A DNA stretch of 64,000 nt from positions 1-64,000 of the forward strand of contig JAKSDI010000053.1 of NCBI GenBank assembly GCA_022360175.1, given 5' to 3'. The translations under genes and the position numbers were made by a program. The notes beneath the pieces were generated by a model, which did not search any database, was not told where the DNA came from, and saw only the letters and a program-made list of their open reading frames with translations. This document shows, piece by piece, positions 53,756 through 63,913 of the stretch (the stretch's first letter is position 1; each line of letters starts with the position of its first letter). Source of the DNA: Chitinophagales bacterium. GTDB lineage: Bacteria > Bacteroidota > Bacteroidia > Chitinophagales > Saprospiraceae.

Positions 53756-55165
53756 CTAAGATGTTTTTTCCAGAAGCCACATATCAAAATACAATGGTTT
53801 CGTTGCTACAATTTTTTCCCTTAATACTTCTTTTGGGGTATGGCCTAGAGCTACCATTTTAGTTAGCTTGATAAAATTTTGTGTAGCTTCAATGGTTTCC
53901 TCGTTTATTTTTTGTTGTCGTCTTAGAAAAGTAGAAAATGATTTGCAGAAGCTTATTATTGTTATCTGTTTCCAGTTGAGTTCGACATAGCTGATTAAAG
54001 TAAGAGCTTTGGCTCTGATGGCTTGGTGAGTATCTATAAAGTCCATTTGTAAAAGTAAGGGAAGTATAGGGTCAAAATTTTTGGTTTTATAATATATGAT
54101 AGCTCTTGCAAGGGTTGTTGTGCTCAATCGGATACTCTTGTCTACATATTGCTCGTGCAGATCAATAAACTCCATCGCCCAATCAAACGCTTTTACCTTA
54201 CAAGCTATATTCACAATATTATTAAACTGAGTGTGTGATATTAAGCCTTTATGTGTAAATAACATCTGGTCAGCAGCAAATTTATTTAGCTCATGGAGTT
54301 TTATCCAAAAACTGTTTTTTCCATTTCGCAATTGAGAAGATGCATGATTCTGTAGATAACTAAACAATATGTGTTGATCCTCTGTGGGAATTATATCTCT
54401 ATGTTTTTTTAATAATGCTTCCAAAGCATTATAGTCTTCATCTTTTTTCCCTAAAAGCAACTGATAAGCTTGATAGTATATGGCAAGCAGGTGATTGTTT
54501 TCTTTTAATGAATGGATTATGGGAACCATTGTAGAAATAGAATGTGCATTGGGCGGCTTGGTATTTAAAAGCTTAGCCCTTGCAAGCGTTTCGCAAGCTA
54601 GTTTTATGCGCATTGTGCAGTAAAAGTGATCGAGGCTTTCTTCTGCTTGTTGGATAGCCATTATTTGCGGCTCAAGCTTTTTTTGAATTACCTTATAATA
54701 ATAAAGGTAGTTACTCATGAGATGGTACAAATGGGTGGTGGTACCTTTCAGGGATATCGCACCAAGTTCTTTATTGAGCGTAGTAATTTTTCTGAAAAAC
54801 TCTTCATTCAATCCTCTTTCCATTAAAATGGTAGACCATATGAGTCTTCCTTCAACTGAGTCATTGTTGATCCTTCGAATAACTAAGAATTCTTTTAAGT
54901 TGAGGTTGAGATCAGAGATAATGTTTAAAAAATTTTTTCGATTCGAAGGATTCGATTCAATAGGTTGTTTAAAAATTTTTTCATACGCATATGCTATACT
55001 TAATCTTTTTTTGTCCTGGAATAAAGGATGAAAGCGTTTCAGGTATTTAAATGTATTTAAAGCAGCCTGTTGTTTGTGTAATTTGACTTTCAAATAGCTA
55101 TAAAATTCAGCAAACTCTTCATGGCTTAGTGTTCGAAGTATTTTGATGAATTTCTTGTTATTCAT
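53756..55165 (-). CDS. Large all-helical protein of unknown function
   Basis: 469 residues, almost all predicted helix, without signal peptide or membrane segment. It starts with NNKKFIKILRTLSHEEFAEFYSYLK, a helical-bundle-like start, and continues with irregular TPR-like pairs (LAIYYQAYQLLLGKKDEDYNALEALLKKH, ATTLARAIIYYKTKNFDPILPLL). I recognise the general type from Saprospiraceae genomes but no function. It diverges from the vWA/Hsp70 operon, whose first gene encodes an HTH protein. Confidence 0.5.
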   Translation of the reverse strand: MNNKKFIKILRTLSHEEFAEFYSYLKVKLHKQQAALNTFKYLKRFHPLFQDKKRLSIAYAYEKIFKQPIESNPSNRKNFLNIISDLNLNLKEFLVIRRINNDSVEGRLIWSTILMERGLNEEFFRKITTLNKELGAISLKGTTTHLYHLMSNYLYYYKVIQKKLEPQIMAIQQAEESLDHFYCTMRIKLACETLARAKLLNTKPPNAHSISTMVPIIHSLKENNHLLAIYYQAYQLLLGKKDEDYNALEALLKKHRDIIPTEDQHILFSYLQNHASSQLRNGKNSFWIKLHELNKFAADQMLFTHKGLISHTQFNNIVNIACKVKAFDWAMEFIDLHEQYVDKSIRLSTTTLARAIIYYKTKNFDPILPLLLQMDFIDTHQAIRAKALTLISYVELNWKQITIISFCKSFSTFLRRQQKINEETIEATQNFIKLTKMVALGHTPKEVLREKIVATKPLYFDMWLLEKTS

Positions 55166-55506
55166 TTTAACTTTATTTAAAGGGGAAGAGTAAATGAAAC
55201 TACTGAATTCAGTAAATATAAAAATAAATAATTACAATAATAATTGAGAAGGCTCTCTTTTTCACATAACTATTTGATTGTTAAATATATGATTTCAACA
55301 TTGTAATGTTTTGTTAATTAATTTATTTAAAGCTTAGAAACTTTGCTGCAATGAAGTATGTACCAGTGAAAATACTTTTTTTTAAGGGGATTGAGGTGTA
55401 ATTTGATCCTTTTTTTGATCAAAAAAATAAGTAAAATTGTATCACACAAATCTGGAGATATAACAGATAGTTTGTCGAACGAATTACTCAATAATTTTAA
55501 AGTGGT
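55166..55506. other. A/T-rich intergenic region with an 18-bp palindrome
   Basis: 341 nt between divergent genes. It holds the perfect palindrome TTTTTTTGATCAAAAAAA (55410-55427), 80 nt before the HTH gene. This could be an operator or, with the preceding TTTGATCC, a hairpin. No small gene is seen. Confidence 0.45.
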
Positions 55507-55851
55507 ATGTCGGATGTAGGAAGGTATATGATGGAAAGATTCGTAGTATCATTGATTGATAATTACAATATATATCATCAACAACATGGGGCACCGTATG
55601 AGGACGTTTTAGAGCGATATAAAATGAACGATACCCTCAATTCTTTTATAACCTACCTCATTGATCATAAGTTAATAGAAGAATCTACCATTAAACGGTA
55701 TACGATACTTGAGGAGTTTGCAAAAATCATAGGAGAGGCAAAGCACAAAACAGAAGCGGTGAATACCTTATCACAAAGATTCAATATTTCCAAAAGGACG
55801 ATATGGAATATCATGAAAGATCACAAAGGACGATTTAACTCAAATACTTAG
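55507..55851 (+). CDS. Small HTH protein
   Basis: 114 residues, helical. The C-terminal part has a helix-turn-helix (EAVNTLSQRFNISKRTIWNIMKDH, about 84-107); the N-terminal 80 residues may be a dimer or ligand domain (MMERFVVSLIDNYNIYHQQHG). It is the first gene before the vWA/Hsp70 operon, 93 nt from the vWA start, and may regulate it through the palindrome upstream. Confidence 0.6.
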   Translation: MSDVGRYMMERFVVSLIDNYNIYHQQHGAPYEDVLERYKMNDTLNSFITYLIDHKLIEESTIKRYTILEEFAKIIGEAKHKTEAVNTLSQRFNISKRTIWNIMKDHKGRFNSNT

Positions 55852-55944
55852 GAAGAAAAGTTGATTTGATATCAAATCAATTAGGCTTTGCCCATAACTA
55901 GGCGATAGATAAAATTTTCATTGTTCACAAAAAAAGTCACAACA

Positions 55945-57321
55945 ATGCCATACAGGTCTTGTGCCCTTGTTTTTCTATTCTTGCTCCCTTTCTGCCTGAT
56001 CTGTCAGGATAGTGAATGGAAGTCTCAAAAGTTGCAGATAGATTCGTTTAGGAATCATGTGATTATACTTTTGGATCGCTCTGGCAGTATGAAAGGGGAA
56101 GAGAGTACGAGGATATTGGAAAATGTAGTCAAAAATGAAGTCCCTAAATTATTGTCTGAAAAGGGATTGGTTATTGACCAGAAAGCATTGCTTCAATCTG
56201 ATGATTACTTATCCATTGGCTTTTTTGGTTTAGGTGAATTTAATAACTATGACTACACAAGATTTATTACTCTGGCGGTGGATGATCAGGCAGATAAGCC
56301 TTTCGGAAGAACTTTCTCTCGAATTTCTGCCCAGGCTGCATTAGACCATTCATGGAAGCAGATTTACACCCATCAGAAACGCTTTTTTTCAGGAGACTTT
56401 ACGGGCTTATCATTTGCTGGGCCTATTGGGTTTCAGTTCTTTAAAAATAGTGAGAGAAGAGTACATCGAACTTTTGTATTGCTGATTAGTGATGGGCAGT
56501 TCAACTCTATTGATGACCCTAATAATGAAATATCGCATGAGTCAATCTGGATCAAAAGGTATAAGAGGCATCAAACCCTATTCAATAGAGGGCATATATC
56601 TGAAGCATACAAAGAGGTCAGGAACCAATACAACTGGTCTGAAGTATGGTCGTCACAATATGGAAAATACAAGCTTCACTTATATGAATATGTTCCTAAT
56701 CAGAGAAGCTTAGATGTAAGATCTATCGTTGAGTTCGATATGGATGTGATGCTCAACAGGACGCCTGGTGGCTATGAGAAAAAACTTACTTTTAAAGACG
56801 CAGACACTTCTGATATTTACTTGCCACAGCTAGTAGCACTACAAATTGTTGATCCTGAATCACAGGAAATCATTCATCAAGATATACACTATTTTCATGA
56901 AGGACAGGCTAATACCTTATTAAGGGATATACCTAAAGAATACTATGGGACCCCCCTGAAGATGGAAATGGCTTATTGGGTGGATTTGAAGGATGATGTT
57001 TATGCTTGCCATCAGTTACATCCCTTTGGTGATGATGAACAGGGAGCTAAGGGGCTAGTAAAAACAATTGATTTACTATTTGAGGAGAAAGCTTATGTCT
57101 TGGGATTCATCCCTTTGAATAACTACCTATATAAAATTTCCGGAAGTCTAATGGGAGGTGTCCAGAGAGACAATGTATTATTTTGGAATGCATGCTTGAT
57201 ATCCTTGTTATTGATCATTCTGGTTATTTCTACAGCTATATACATTAGCAGAAAGAGAGTTATAACAGATGCTCGTTCTATTGCGATTAAGACATTAACT
57301 GGTTCACAAATATCAGATTAG
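55945..57321 (+). CDS. Periplasmic vWA protein with C-terminal membrane anchor
   Basis: 458 residues from the ATG at 55945; an upstream TTG would add a few basic residues before the signal. A signal peptide (LVFLFLLPFCLICQ) is followed by a vWA domain (about 38-230) with a complete MIDAS start, DRSGS at D44-S48, and the later SDGQF loop. A ~170-residue beta domain (240-400) is followed by a membrane helix (about 412-432, ACLISLLLIILVISTAIYI) and a short basic cytoplasmic tail. The MIDAS would bind a divalent ion and a partner outside the inner membrane. The stop is 6 nt before the Hsp70-like gene, so it is an operon. Confidence 0.8.
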   Translation: MPYRSCALVFLFLLPFCLICQDSEWKSQKLQIDSFRNHVIILLDRSGSMKGEESTRILENVVKNEVPKLLSEKGLVIDQKALLQSDDYLSIGFFGLGEFNNYDYTRFITLAVDDQADKPFGRTFSRISAQAALDHSWKQIYTHQKRFFSGDFTGLSFAGPIGFQFFKNSERRVHRTFVLLISDGQFNSIDDPNNEISHESIWIKRYKRHQTLFNRGHISEAYKEVRNQYNWSEVWSSQYGKYKLHLYEYVPNQRSLDVRSIVEFDMDVMLNRTPGGYEKKLTFKDADTSDIYLPQLVALQIVDPESQEIIHQDIHYFHEGQANTLLRDIPKEYYGTPLKMEMAYWVDLKDDVYACHQLHPFGDDEQGAKGLVKTIDLLFEEKAYVLGFIPLNNYLYKISGSLMGGVQRDNVLFWNACLISLLLIILVISTAIYISRKRVITDARSIAIKTLTGSQISD

Positions 57322-57327
57322 AATTTT

Positions 57328-60300
57328 ATGAGTATGATTAATATTGATTTTAATAACAAAGCAGATAAGGAACATAGAATAGAAAGAATTATTCTGTCTA
57401 ATGAGGCACAGAATCGACGGTTTCTATTTGGGTTAATGTCCAGAGAAGTCAACATTAATTATCATTCAATAGCTGTAACGAACCTCAAAATACCTGAAGT
57501 ACTCGAAGTAGCTAATCATGATAGGGTAGTACGACTTAGGTGTATGCAAAATGAAACGGAAGTAGAAAGTAATATACTTAATAACATAAGCATTAGAGCA
57601 AATGAGTTTTTTATAGATATCATTTTTGATGAAAAGGAAATAGCAGATTGTGATGCTGATAGTGAAACCTTCACTTCTACAATATCTTTTAGCATAGAGT
57701 TTAGAGGTGAAAAAGGAGTATTGATAAAAAAACATGATATCAGCTTGGATATTCACTGCACACGAGCAGAGTCGGATGTCAGATATAATATAGTAATAGA
57801 TCAAAACTATCTTACGGGTCAGGAATATAAGTGTAGAAGTAATGTAGAAATAGGTTGGTTGGAAATAGAAAGTGTATCACCTTACTATTTTTCTAAAACA
57901 ATAGAAAATTGTAGACTCGGTATTGGTTTTGATTCACTAATAATCAAGAATGCAATATCTTTTGGTAGCGAGGCAGATAATAAAAATGGAGTGATTTCTG
58001 TACTCGAAATTCAGGAATTGAAAGCAAAAGCAACGGTTAAGATTCCTTTGCTTGCAGATTTTTCTCAACTGAAAAACCCTAAAGAAGCAGAGGTCGTAAG
58101 AGGAACGTTTACCATGGAGTATCAAAAGGATAATCATATTCGACCAAGGTCTGAGCAATTTTATATAACTATTCTTCCAGATACTACACAGGCTGCGTTA
58201 AGTACTTCAATCACAACAGATAGGTCAAGTTATAAGGAATTGGGTTTAAAAGAAGCAATCCTTGATAAATACTATTGGCAAGGCAAAGATGCTTCTGGTA
58301 AAACCAATTGTTTTTATATCCAACTGGCGAATCTTGCAGAAGTAGGAGATGGAGGGATTGAAATTCGGAATTTTGCCATTGAATTTTTCCTCCATGATGA
58401 TTCCGAATCAACACTTGCTGCAAAGAATGAGGATTTAAGTTCGAATGGAAAACTGGATAGATTCTTTATGATTAATGATGAAACCCTGGGTGAATTACCT
58501 AATGGTTTTTTCTTGTCCAATGAAGCGCATTCCTGCAAAGAATTTGGAGTAGGCTTTAAGCATGATAAAATTGCAGCGATACCAGGAGTTATTGCCACAA
58601 TAGTATGCAATGTAGTATTCGAATACAAAATTATAAGGAGTAGTGCACAGAATGAATCGAATGGACTGGAATCGGATTTTTTTCAGTATTCATCAGAGAT
58701 CGAATTTAAGATAGAAAAATATACAGGCAACAGTTGGCTGGCACTAGACTTTGGCACTTCTGCTACGGTTGTTGCTTATGGGAATGGTGCTGATATGATG
58801 ATGAGACGGGAAGAAGATTTACTTCTTAATTTGCAGGAGTCTTTGGAAAGTCACCATAAGAGCAAGTATAATACTCTTGAAGTTAGTGAAAAAGACACCT
58901 GTTTCCTTTCTTCGGAAATTATGCTGAAGCCTAATGGTGGATTGATCGATTCTACTTGTTATTGGGATGATATTGTCATGTTATCTCCAGGAGTGAACGA
59001 TATGCATGATCACTTGGAACTCAAAATCCCCTTTTTAAAATCATTGATAGGTCTGGAAAATTTACCGGTGTTTCATGATAAACTCAATGAACATAAATAT
59101 CGCTTAAATAAAGAGAGTGAAGATTACGTATTCAAAGAGCATCCAATTTCTGTCAACACCATTTTAAAGAATACCTACAATAGTTTGTTCAGAGATTTTA
59201 TCGTCTCCCGGCTTAATGATGATGAACAATTGGATAAAATCATTATTACAGTCCCAAATACTTTTACGCCTAAACACCTCGATTTGATTCGGGGAATCAT
59301 ACAGGAAAAATATGCTTCTTTTCGGAAAGACTATATAACTTTTATTAGTGAATCCGATGCAGTAGCTTGTAACTATTTGCTGAATCGGAGCGATTATAAT
59401 TTTTACCGAACGGAAGAACCGAAGAACTCTCATAAAGAATACGTGCTGGTATATGATATAGGTGCGGGTACTACTGACCTGACTTACTTTTGTATATCAC
59501 AACTGGAAAACGGAAAAAAAGAAATTGAAATCGTCGGCCGGTTGGGCAAATCTACAGCAGGCAATTATCTGGATTATGTTATTGCCAAAATCATAAATGC
59601 CGAGTATAACCCTAAAACGGGGGATAAAAAATTCAACTTTACGCAACCAGAAGATAATGATACAAGGGGGGCTGCACACAAAATCAAATTGTTTATCAGA
59701 AACCACATTAAGCCACAACTGGACAATAGCCATGCTTTGCGAGTATACCTCCAACCAGATGGAACAATTAGTGAATATGATGAAGGAGAGGGAGCCGATG
59801 AATTTGATTGTTCTGTGATATTGGAACATCTTTTCATGAAACAATATTTCACAAATAATTCGGAGAGTTTGATGAGCGATTTTTTCAACTTGTTCCAATC
59901 TCTTCCGGGAAGGGATGCTCCTTTGGAGAAAGGGCAGATTCCTATTGATACAGTATTGTTTACTGGTCGGACTAGTCAATTTGAAGGTCTACGTGAGCAA
60001 GTGAAAAATTGTATCAAGGAATGGAGTGATCGATCTGTTTACTTTACTTCTATAGAAGAATCGGATAAACTAAAAAATGTAGTAGCCAAGGGAGCCCTGC
60101 AATTTGCACTTCGCTTTAGAGACTCTCGCGTTTCAAAAGTTTCTTTCAAGAATAGAAATTTACTAGCTCGCTATGGAGTGCTGTACAATGATCCAGATAA
60201 TCCTGAACAAAAATATGTATTCAAAGAGTTTTTAAACCCTGCTACTAGGCCTATACATGAAGAGCCTGTAGTTACTAATGGGTTAAGTATTTATGAATAC

Positions 60301-60654
60301 GATACAGATATTGCAAATGCTCTAAATGGAGAAGAGCCTTTTATAGATTTAAGTAATACACCCACTCTGCTTTTTGTACAATCGTTTTCATCTGATACTG
60401 CAAAAAATGCGAATGACTCCAATTGGGAATACATTACCGTCATGTATAAAATAGACAGTGATCTGGTAACGCTTTCATCTAATATAGATAGAGTGAAAGT
60501 ACGTGTAGTAATTGATGACAGAAATGAAATGAAAATATTCATCGGACACCGTGATGATGTTGATGCCATCAGTGCACCATTACAGATGGATTTGTTGAAC
60601 AATGAGACATTTAAACATTCGATGTGGCCGTATTTGTCAAATAAAAACCATTAA
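57328..60654 (+). CDS. Giant Hsp70/actin-fold ATPase with N-terminal beta extension
   Basis: 1108 residues, no signal peptide, so cytoplasmic. Residues 1-460 are several beta-rich segments of unknown family. From 468 an Hsp70/actin ATPase fold begins: phosphate-1 ALDFGTSAT (472-480), the ESDAVACNYLL helix (~673), phosphate-2 with the catalytic Asp D710 (YDIGAGTTDLT) and an adenosine motif VLFTGRTSQFEGL (~875). The remainder (~930-1108) has no peptide-binding domain like DnaK's. The ATPase has long inserts compared with DnaK. The gene is tightly packed between vWA and membrane-protein genes. It probably drives an ATP-dependent conformational step of the complex. Confidence 0.82.
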   Translation: MSMINIDFNNKADKEHRIERIILSNEAQNRRFLFGLMSREVNINYHSIAVTNLKIPEVLEVANHDRVVRLRCMQNETEVESNILNNISIRANEFFIDIIFDEKEIADCDADSETFTSTISFSIEFRGEKGVLIKKHDISLDIHCTRAESDVRYNIVIDQNYLTGQEYKCRSNVEIGWLEIESVSPYYFSKTIENCRLGIGFDSLIIKNAISFGSEADNKNGVISVLEIQELKAKATVKIPLLADFSQLKNPKEAEVVRGTFTMEYQKDNHIRPRSEQFYITILPDTTQAALSTSITTDRSSYKELGLKEAILDKYYWQGKDASGKTNCFYIQLANLAEVGDGGIEIRNFAIEFFLHDDSESTLAAKNEDLSSNGKLDRFFMINDETLGELPNGFFLSNEAHSCKEFGVGFKHDKIAAIPGVIATIVCNVVFEYKIIRSSAQNESNGLESDFFQYSSEIEFKIEKYTGNSWLALDFGTSATVVAYGNGADMMMRREEDLLLNLQESLESHHKSKYNTLEVSEKDTCFLSSEIMLKPNGGLIDSTCYWDDIVMLSPGVNDMHDHLELKIPFLKSLIGLENLPVFHDKLNEHKYRLNKESEDYVFKEHPISVNTILKNTYNSLFRDFIVSRLNDDEQLDKIIITVPNTFTPKHLDLIRGIIQEKYASFRKDYITFISESDAVACNYLLNRSDYNFYRTEEPKNSHKEYVLVYDIGAGTTDLTYFCISQLENGKKEIEIVGRLGKSTAGNYLDYVIAKIINAEYNPKTGDKKFNFTQPEDNDTRGAAHKIKLFIRNHIKPQLDNSHALRVYLQPDGTISEYDEGEGADEFDCSVILEHLFMKQYFTNNSESLMSDFFNLFQSLPGRDAPLEKGQIPIDTVLFTGRTSQFEGLREQVKNCIKEWSDRSVYFTSIEESDKLKNVVAKGALQFALRFRDSRVSKVSFKNRNLLARYGVLYNDPDNPEQKYVFKEFLNPATRPIHEEPVVTNGLSIYEYDTDIANALNGEEPFIDLSNTPTLLFVQSFSSDTAKNANDSNWEYITVMYKIDSDLVTLSSNIDRVKVRVVIDDRNEMKIFIGHRDDVDAISAPLQMDLLNNETFKHSMWPYLSNKNH

Positions 60655-60668
60655 GCTCTTCACAAACT

Positions 60669-62672
60669 ATGAAGTATTTTTTCATCATATTATCTCTATT
60701 TATATGCTCCTATTGTGCTTTACAGGGACGTAGTATCGATTCGACTTTATGGATAAATCAAAGCCTTACTGCTCAATTTGAGGAAGAAAAACTTACTAAG
60801 ATCTATTCAAATAAAGACGGTGTATTTGAAGTGGTTGTTGGCTGGGAAGCTTCAGAAGTGTTTTTTCAGCTAGTGAAGAGCAATGGCACTAAAAACACTT
60901 TTAATGTAGAGTTTGATCCTACTACCCAATGGTCTTTTAAAAGACACAACAATGAAACCACATTAAAAACGAAGAGTCACATAGAATTTAAAAATAACTA
61001 TCTAATATTTGGTACTCTTAGAGAAAACTTTGTGGAAGGTATCCTTACATTCAAAAGTGAAGAGGAGAGTCTTCAGTATAAAGTAGAAATCAAAAGAGAA
61101 AAGACAGATTTCAATGCAAAAATTGGTACGATCCTCTACTATGAAGATGTAAGTGAGATGGATTCACTTCGACTGGATACTGTTTATGTAGATAGTAGTT
61201 TTGAAATCAATATGCTCGCTTTTCTGGTAAATGAAATAGGGGTCGACTGCCCCACTTCTTATAAAATAGATTTAAAAGGGGCTAAGGAAGAGAACGTAAC
61301 CTCAGGAAAATTCGACCTGAAAAGTAAGCACGAAATAAATAAGAAATATAAAGCAACTCAAGCGGGAGCCCATCAGGGGAAAATCCATTTTAACTATGAT
61401 TGCCCTCACGTAAATGGTGATGGATTTACAATACCTATCAAATATGTAATATTAGAGAACGAGAGTACTGGCTTTGTGATGCCATTGATTGTCTTTGCAT
61501 TCCTTATTCCCTTTATAGGTACGATTTTAATTGCTTGGTTTATAAGGCGTCAAAAGAGGAAAAAAACGAAAAATCTTGGCAAGGGTTTAAAAGCAGACAA
61601 ACCTGATGATACTGGGCATAAAACTACTGAGTTAAATGCTAAGGCGGAAAAGCGAACTGCTAGTTCAAAACAAGAAAACGGCATTACTAAACAAGTTAGA
61701 AACCAGGTGCTTAATGAGCTATTGGAAGGCAAGCACCTATTGGAATATGATTCCCGGAAAATAAGTGTACTTAAAGAAAAATGGATAGAGGCAGAAAGGA
61801 CAAGTAGCGCTGTATTTGGGAATTATGGGAAGGCAGACAAAATGCGTAGGCAAAATCAAATAAAAGGTAGGCATAAAGGAACACAGAGAAAAGATGTACT
61901 TATTAATGATTTGCAAAGCAAAAACAAAGTACTGCTAGAACAACAAGAACAGGATAAAGCTACTATCAAAGGGTACATACTGGAAAAAGAAAAACTCAAT
62001 GAAAAATTGAGAATACAAAGCCTCAAACTGGATAAGTATGCTCCTTATCCATCATTTATAGAAGGCTATTTTGATGTATTGGAACGCATATATCAGTTTG
62101 CCCAGCAGCATTTACTGAAAATACAGAGGAACTCTATTTTTTATAATCTTCTGGATAACATACTTCATGTTAAAACTCAAGGTAAGGCCATTAGTCCTAT
62201 ATTCAATCATGCTCGCAAAGATGAATACTTCTGTGGAGTATTAAAATTAACTGATACAGTAGGATTACAGTTGGTAAATAAAGATACTTTCTTCAACTAT
62301 TTCATCAAAGGGAGAGGTTTCCACCTTATTAATATTGTCGCGAGATTATACGCTTATAGTATCCTTTCATCTGATTTAGTAAATACACGAGGGCGAATGA
62401 TAAGAGAAGGATTTGATATAGAAAAACTGGGAACCCTCTACATGGATATGAATGTATACCTGAATCAAACATTTGGTGTAAAGATTTACTTGCCGACTTT
62501 GCTAGCAGACTACTTTCAGAAAGATAAGCATACGAAAACAAGCTTTAGCTATCTGGCAGAGTATTACAGCTTTAATAATGTAGAAGAAGGCATTATTTAT
62601 GATATAGAACGCATCGGTTTTATAAAATCGGACACAATGATCCAGCAAGCAATGATAAAATATAAACTCTAA
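60669..62672 (+). CDS. Single-pass membrane protein with coiled-coil cytoplasmic region
   Basis: 667 residues: a signal peptide (FFIILSLFICSYC; the Cys could be lipidated), then ~245 outer residues with beta-sandwich-like repeats. A membrane helix at about 268-293 (FVMPLIVFAFLIPFIGTILIAWFI) is followed by a very basic segment (RRQKRKKTKN). The cytoplasmic part has a charged linker, a coiled coil at about 415-460 (NDLQSKNKVLLEQQEQDKATIKGYILEKEKLNEKL) and a helical C-terminal domain (470-667). I do not know the family. It links periplasmic and cytoplasmic parts of the vWA/Hsp70 system. The gaps are 14 nt on each side. Confidence 0.65.
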   Translation: MKYFFIILSLFICSYCALQGRSIDSTLWINQSLTAQFEEEKLTKIYSNKDGVFEVVVGWEASEVFFQLVKSNGTKNTFNVEFDPTTQWSFKRHNNETTLKTKSHIEFKNNYLIFGTLRENFVEGILTFKSEEESLQYKVEIKREKTDFNAKIGTILYYEDVSEMDSLRLDTVYVDSSFEINMLAFLVNEIGVDCPTSYKIDLKGAKEENVTSGKFDLKSKHEINKKYKATQAGAHQGKIHFNYDCPHVNGDGFTIPIKYVILENESTGFVMPLIVFAFLIPFIGTILIAWFIRRQKRKKTKNLGKGLKADKPDDTGHKTTELNAKAEKRTASSKQENGITKQVRNQVLNELLEGKHLLEYDSRKISVLKEKWIEAERTSSAVFGNYGKADKMRRQNQIKGRHKGTQRKDVLINDLQSKNKVLLEQQEQDKATIKGYILEKEKLNEKLRIQSLKLDKYAPYPSFIEGYFDVLERIYQFAQQHLLKIQRNSIFYNLLDNILHVKTQGKAISPIFNHARKDEYFCGVLKLTDTVGLQLVNKDTFFNYFIKGRGFHLINIVARLYAYSILSSDLVNTRGRMIREGFDIEKLGTLYMDMNVYLNQTFGVKIYLPTLLADYFQKDKHTKTSFSYLAEYYSFNNVEEGIIYDIERIGFIKSDTMIQQAMIKYKL

Positions 62673-62686
62673 TAAAACTGCTAAAT

Positions 62687-63913
62687 ATGAAAGATATTGA
62701 CATTATATGGGTATGTCCAAAAGATAATAGTCATAAGTTTAAAGAAAATACATCAACAGGTTTATGCCCAGATTGTGTAGAAGGCTTTAATATACTTGAA
62801 GCAAGAAGAGAAAGCAAACAAGAGGAAAAAGCTGATGATATAATGACAACTCTATGGGTAGATGCAGAAGAGAAATTTGGCAGGCTACTAAGAGATGGGG
62901 ATGATTTTTATGAATTGGAAGATTTTGAAAGAGCCCGAGAAAAGTATGAACAAGCACTGGCAATATTTCCTGACAGAAATGATGTAGTAGAAAAAATAAA
63001 AGCTTGTGAATCGCAGGGTGAATATTATATGCCAGTTATCTCTCCTATTAAAAATGTTCCAGAGGATGCTCTTGGTTTGTGCGTGTTATTAATGGATGCA
63101 TCTGGCTCTATGTTTATGCCAAATACCACAGACTATGAAGGGATGAGTAAAGCTCAGGTGGTGGCTAGTGCTGCTGCAAAAGGCATCATGACCCTGAAAA
63201 ATAATAGCCGTGCTAAACGTGCTTATCTGGCTATTTACAAATTTGACCATAGGGTAAAGCTCGTTTGTATGAAGTCTGTTAAGGATATTATCGGTGAATT
63301 CGAGACAGAGGAAAAATTAGGACAATATTTATATTCGGCAATGGAACGCGACATGGGAGGAGAAACAGATATAAATGCTGCTTTGCAGACTGCTTATGAT
63401 CTATCATATGAGTTCTTAAATCAAGATATGAAAGTCTTTAGGCAGGCGCGAGATGGTAAAGATTATCCTATTGTGATGACGAGTGTTAGCAATAACAAAA
63501 CCATGGATAGAGTCGAAGTTCCTAATGTTAGGGTTTTCGTGTATACGGATGGTATGCAATACGTCGATGAGGTATCAGATCCCCTGGTTAATCCATTTAA
63601 AGGAGGAGGAAATCTTCCTGATACCCCTGTAGATATATTACTAGGAGCATTTATTGGTGCTTCTCATGATGCAGGATGTAAAGAGCTGAAAGAGATTCTT
63701 AGTGATTGTCCAGAGCATGATCAACAGCAGTTCTTCCTTATAGAATCTTCTAAAGATACTGTTAAGCTTTCCGGCGTTTTTCGTATGGCTTCTGGCAATT
63801 CTGGTTTTTGCAAGCAGTGTATAGAAAAAATTAATCGCCAGGCGGGGCGGATTAATGATCACGTAATTGATATTTCTACAGTTGGAGACTTACTTAGTAA
63901 AGATGAAGAATAG
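62687..63913 (+). CDS. Cytoplasmic zinc-ribbon / TPR / vWA protein
   Basis: 408 residues. The N-terminus has a zinc-ribbon-like set C10, H16, C27, C30 (WVCPKDNSHKF, GLCPDC). One TPR-like pair follows (EEKFGRLLRDGDDFYELEDFERAREKYEQALAIFP). The vWA domain (about 128-380) has the MIDAS DASGS at D137-S141, the GETDIN loop (third MIDAS motif, Thr/Asp) and YTDG. No signal peptide or membrane segment is present. The domain mix recalls vWA partners of AAA+/Hsp70 chaperone systems. The stop overlaps the next start. Confidence 0.82.
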   Translation: MKDIDIIWVCPKDNSHKFKENTSTGLCPDCVEGFNILEARRESKQEEKADDIMTTLWVDAEEKFGRLLRDGDDFYELEDFERAREKYEQALAIFPDRNDVVEKIKACESQGEYYMPVISPIKNVPEDALGLCVLLMDASGSMFMPNTTDYEGMSKAQVVASAAAKGIMTLKNNSRAKRAYLAIYKFDHRVKLVCMKSVKDIIGEFETEEKLGQYLYSAMERDMGGETDINAALQTAYDLSYEFLNQDMKVFRQARDGKDYPIVMTSVSNNKTMDRVEVPNVRVFVYTDGMQYVDEVSDPLVNPFKGGGNLPDTPVDILLGAFIGASHDAGCKELKEILSDCPEHDQQQFFLIESSKDTVKLSGVFRMASGNSGFCKQCIEKINRQAGRINDHVIDISTVGDLLSKDEE

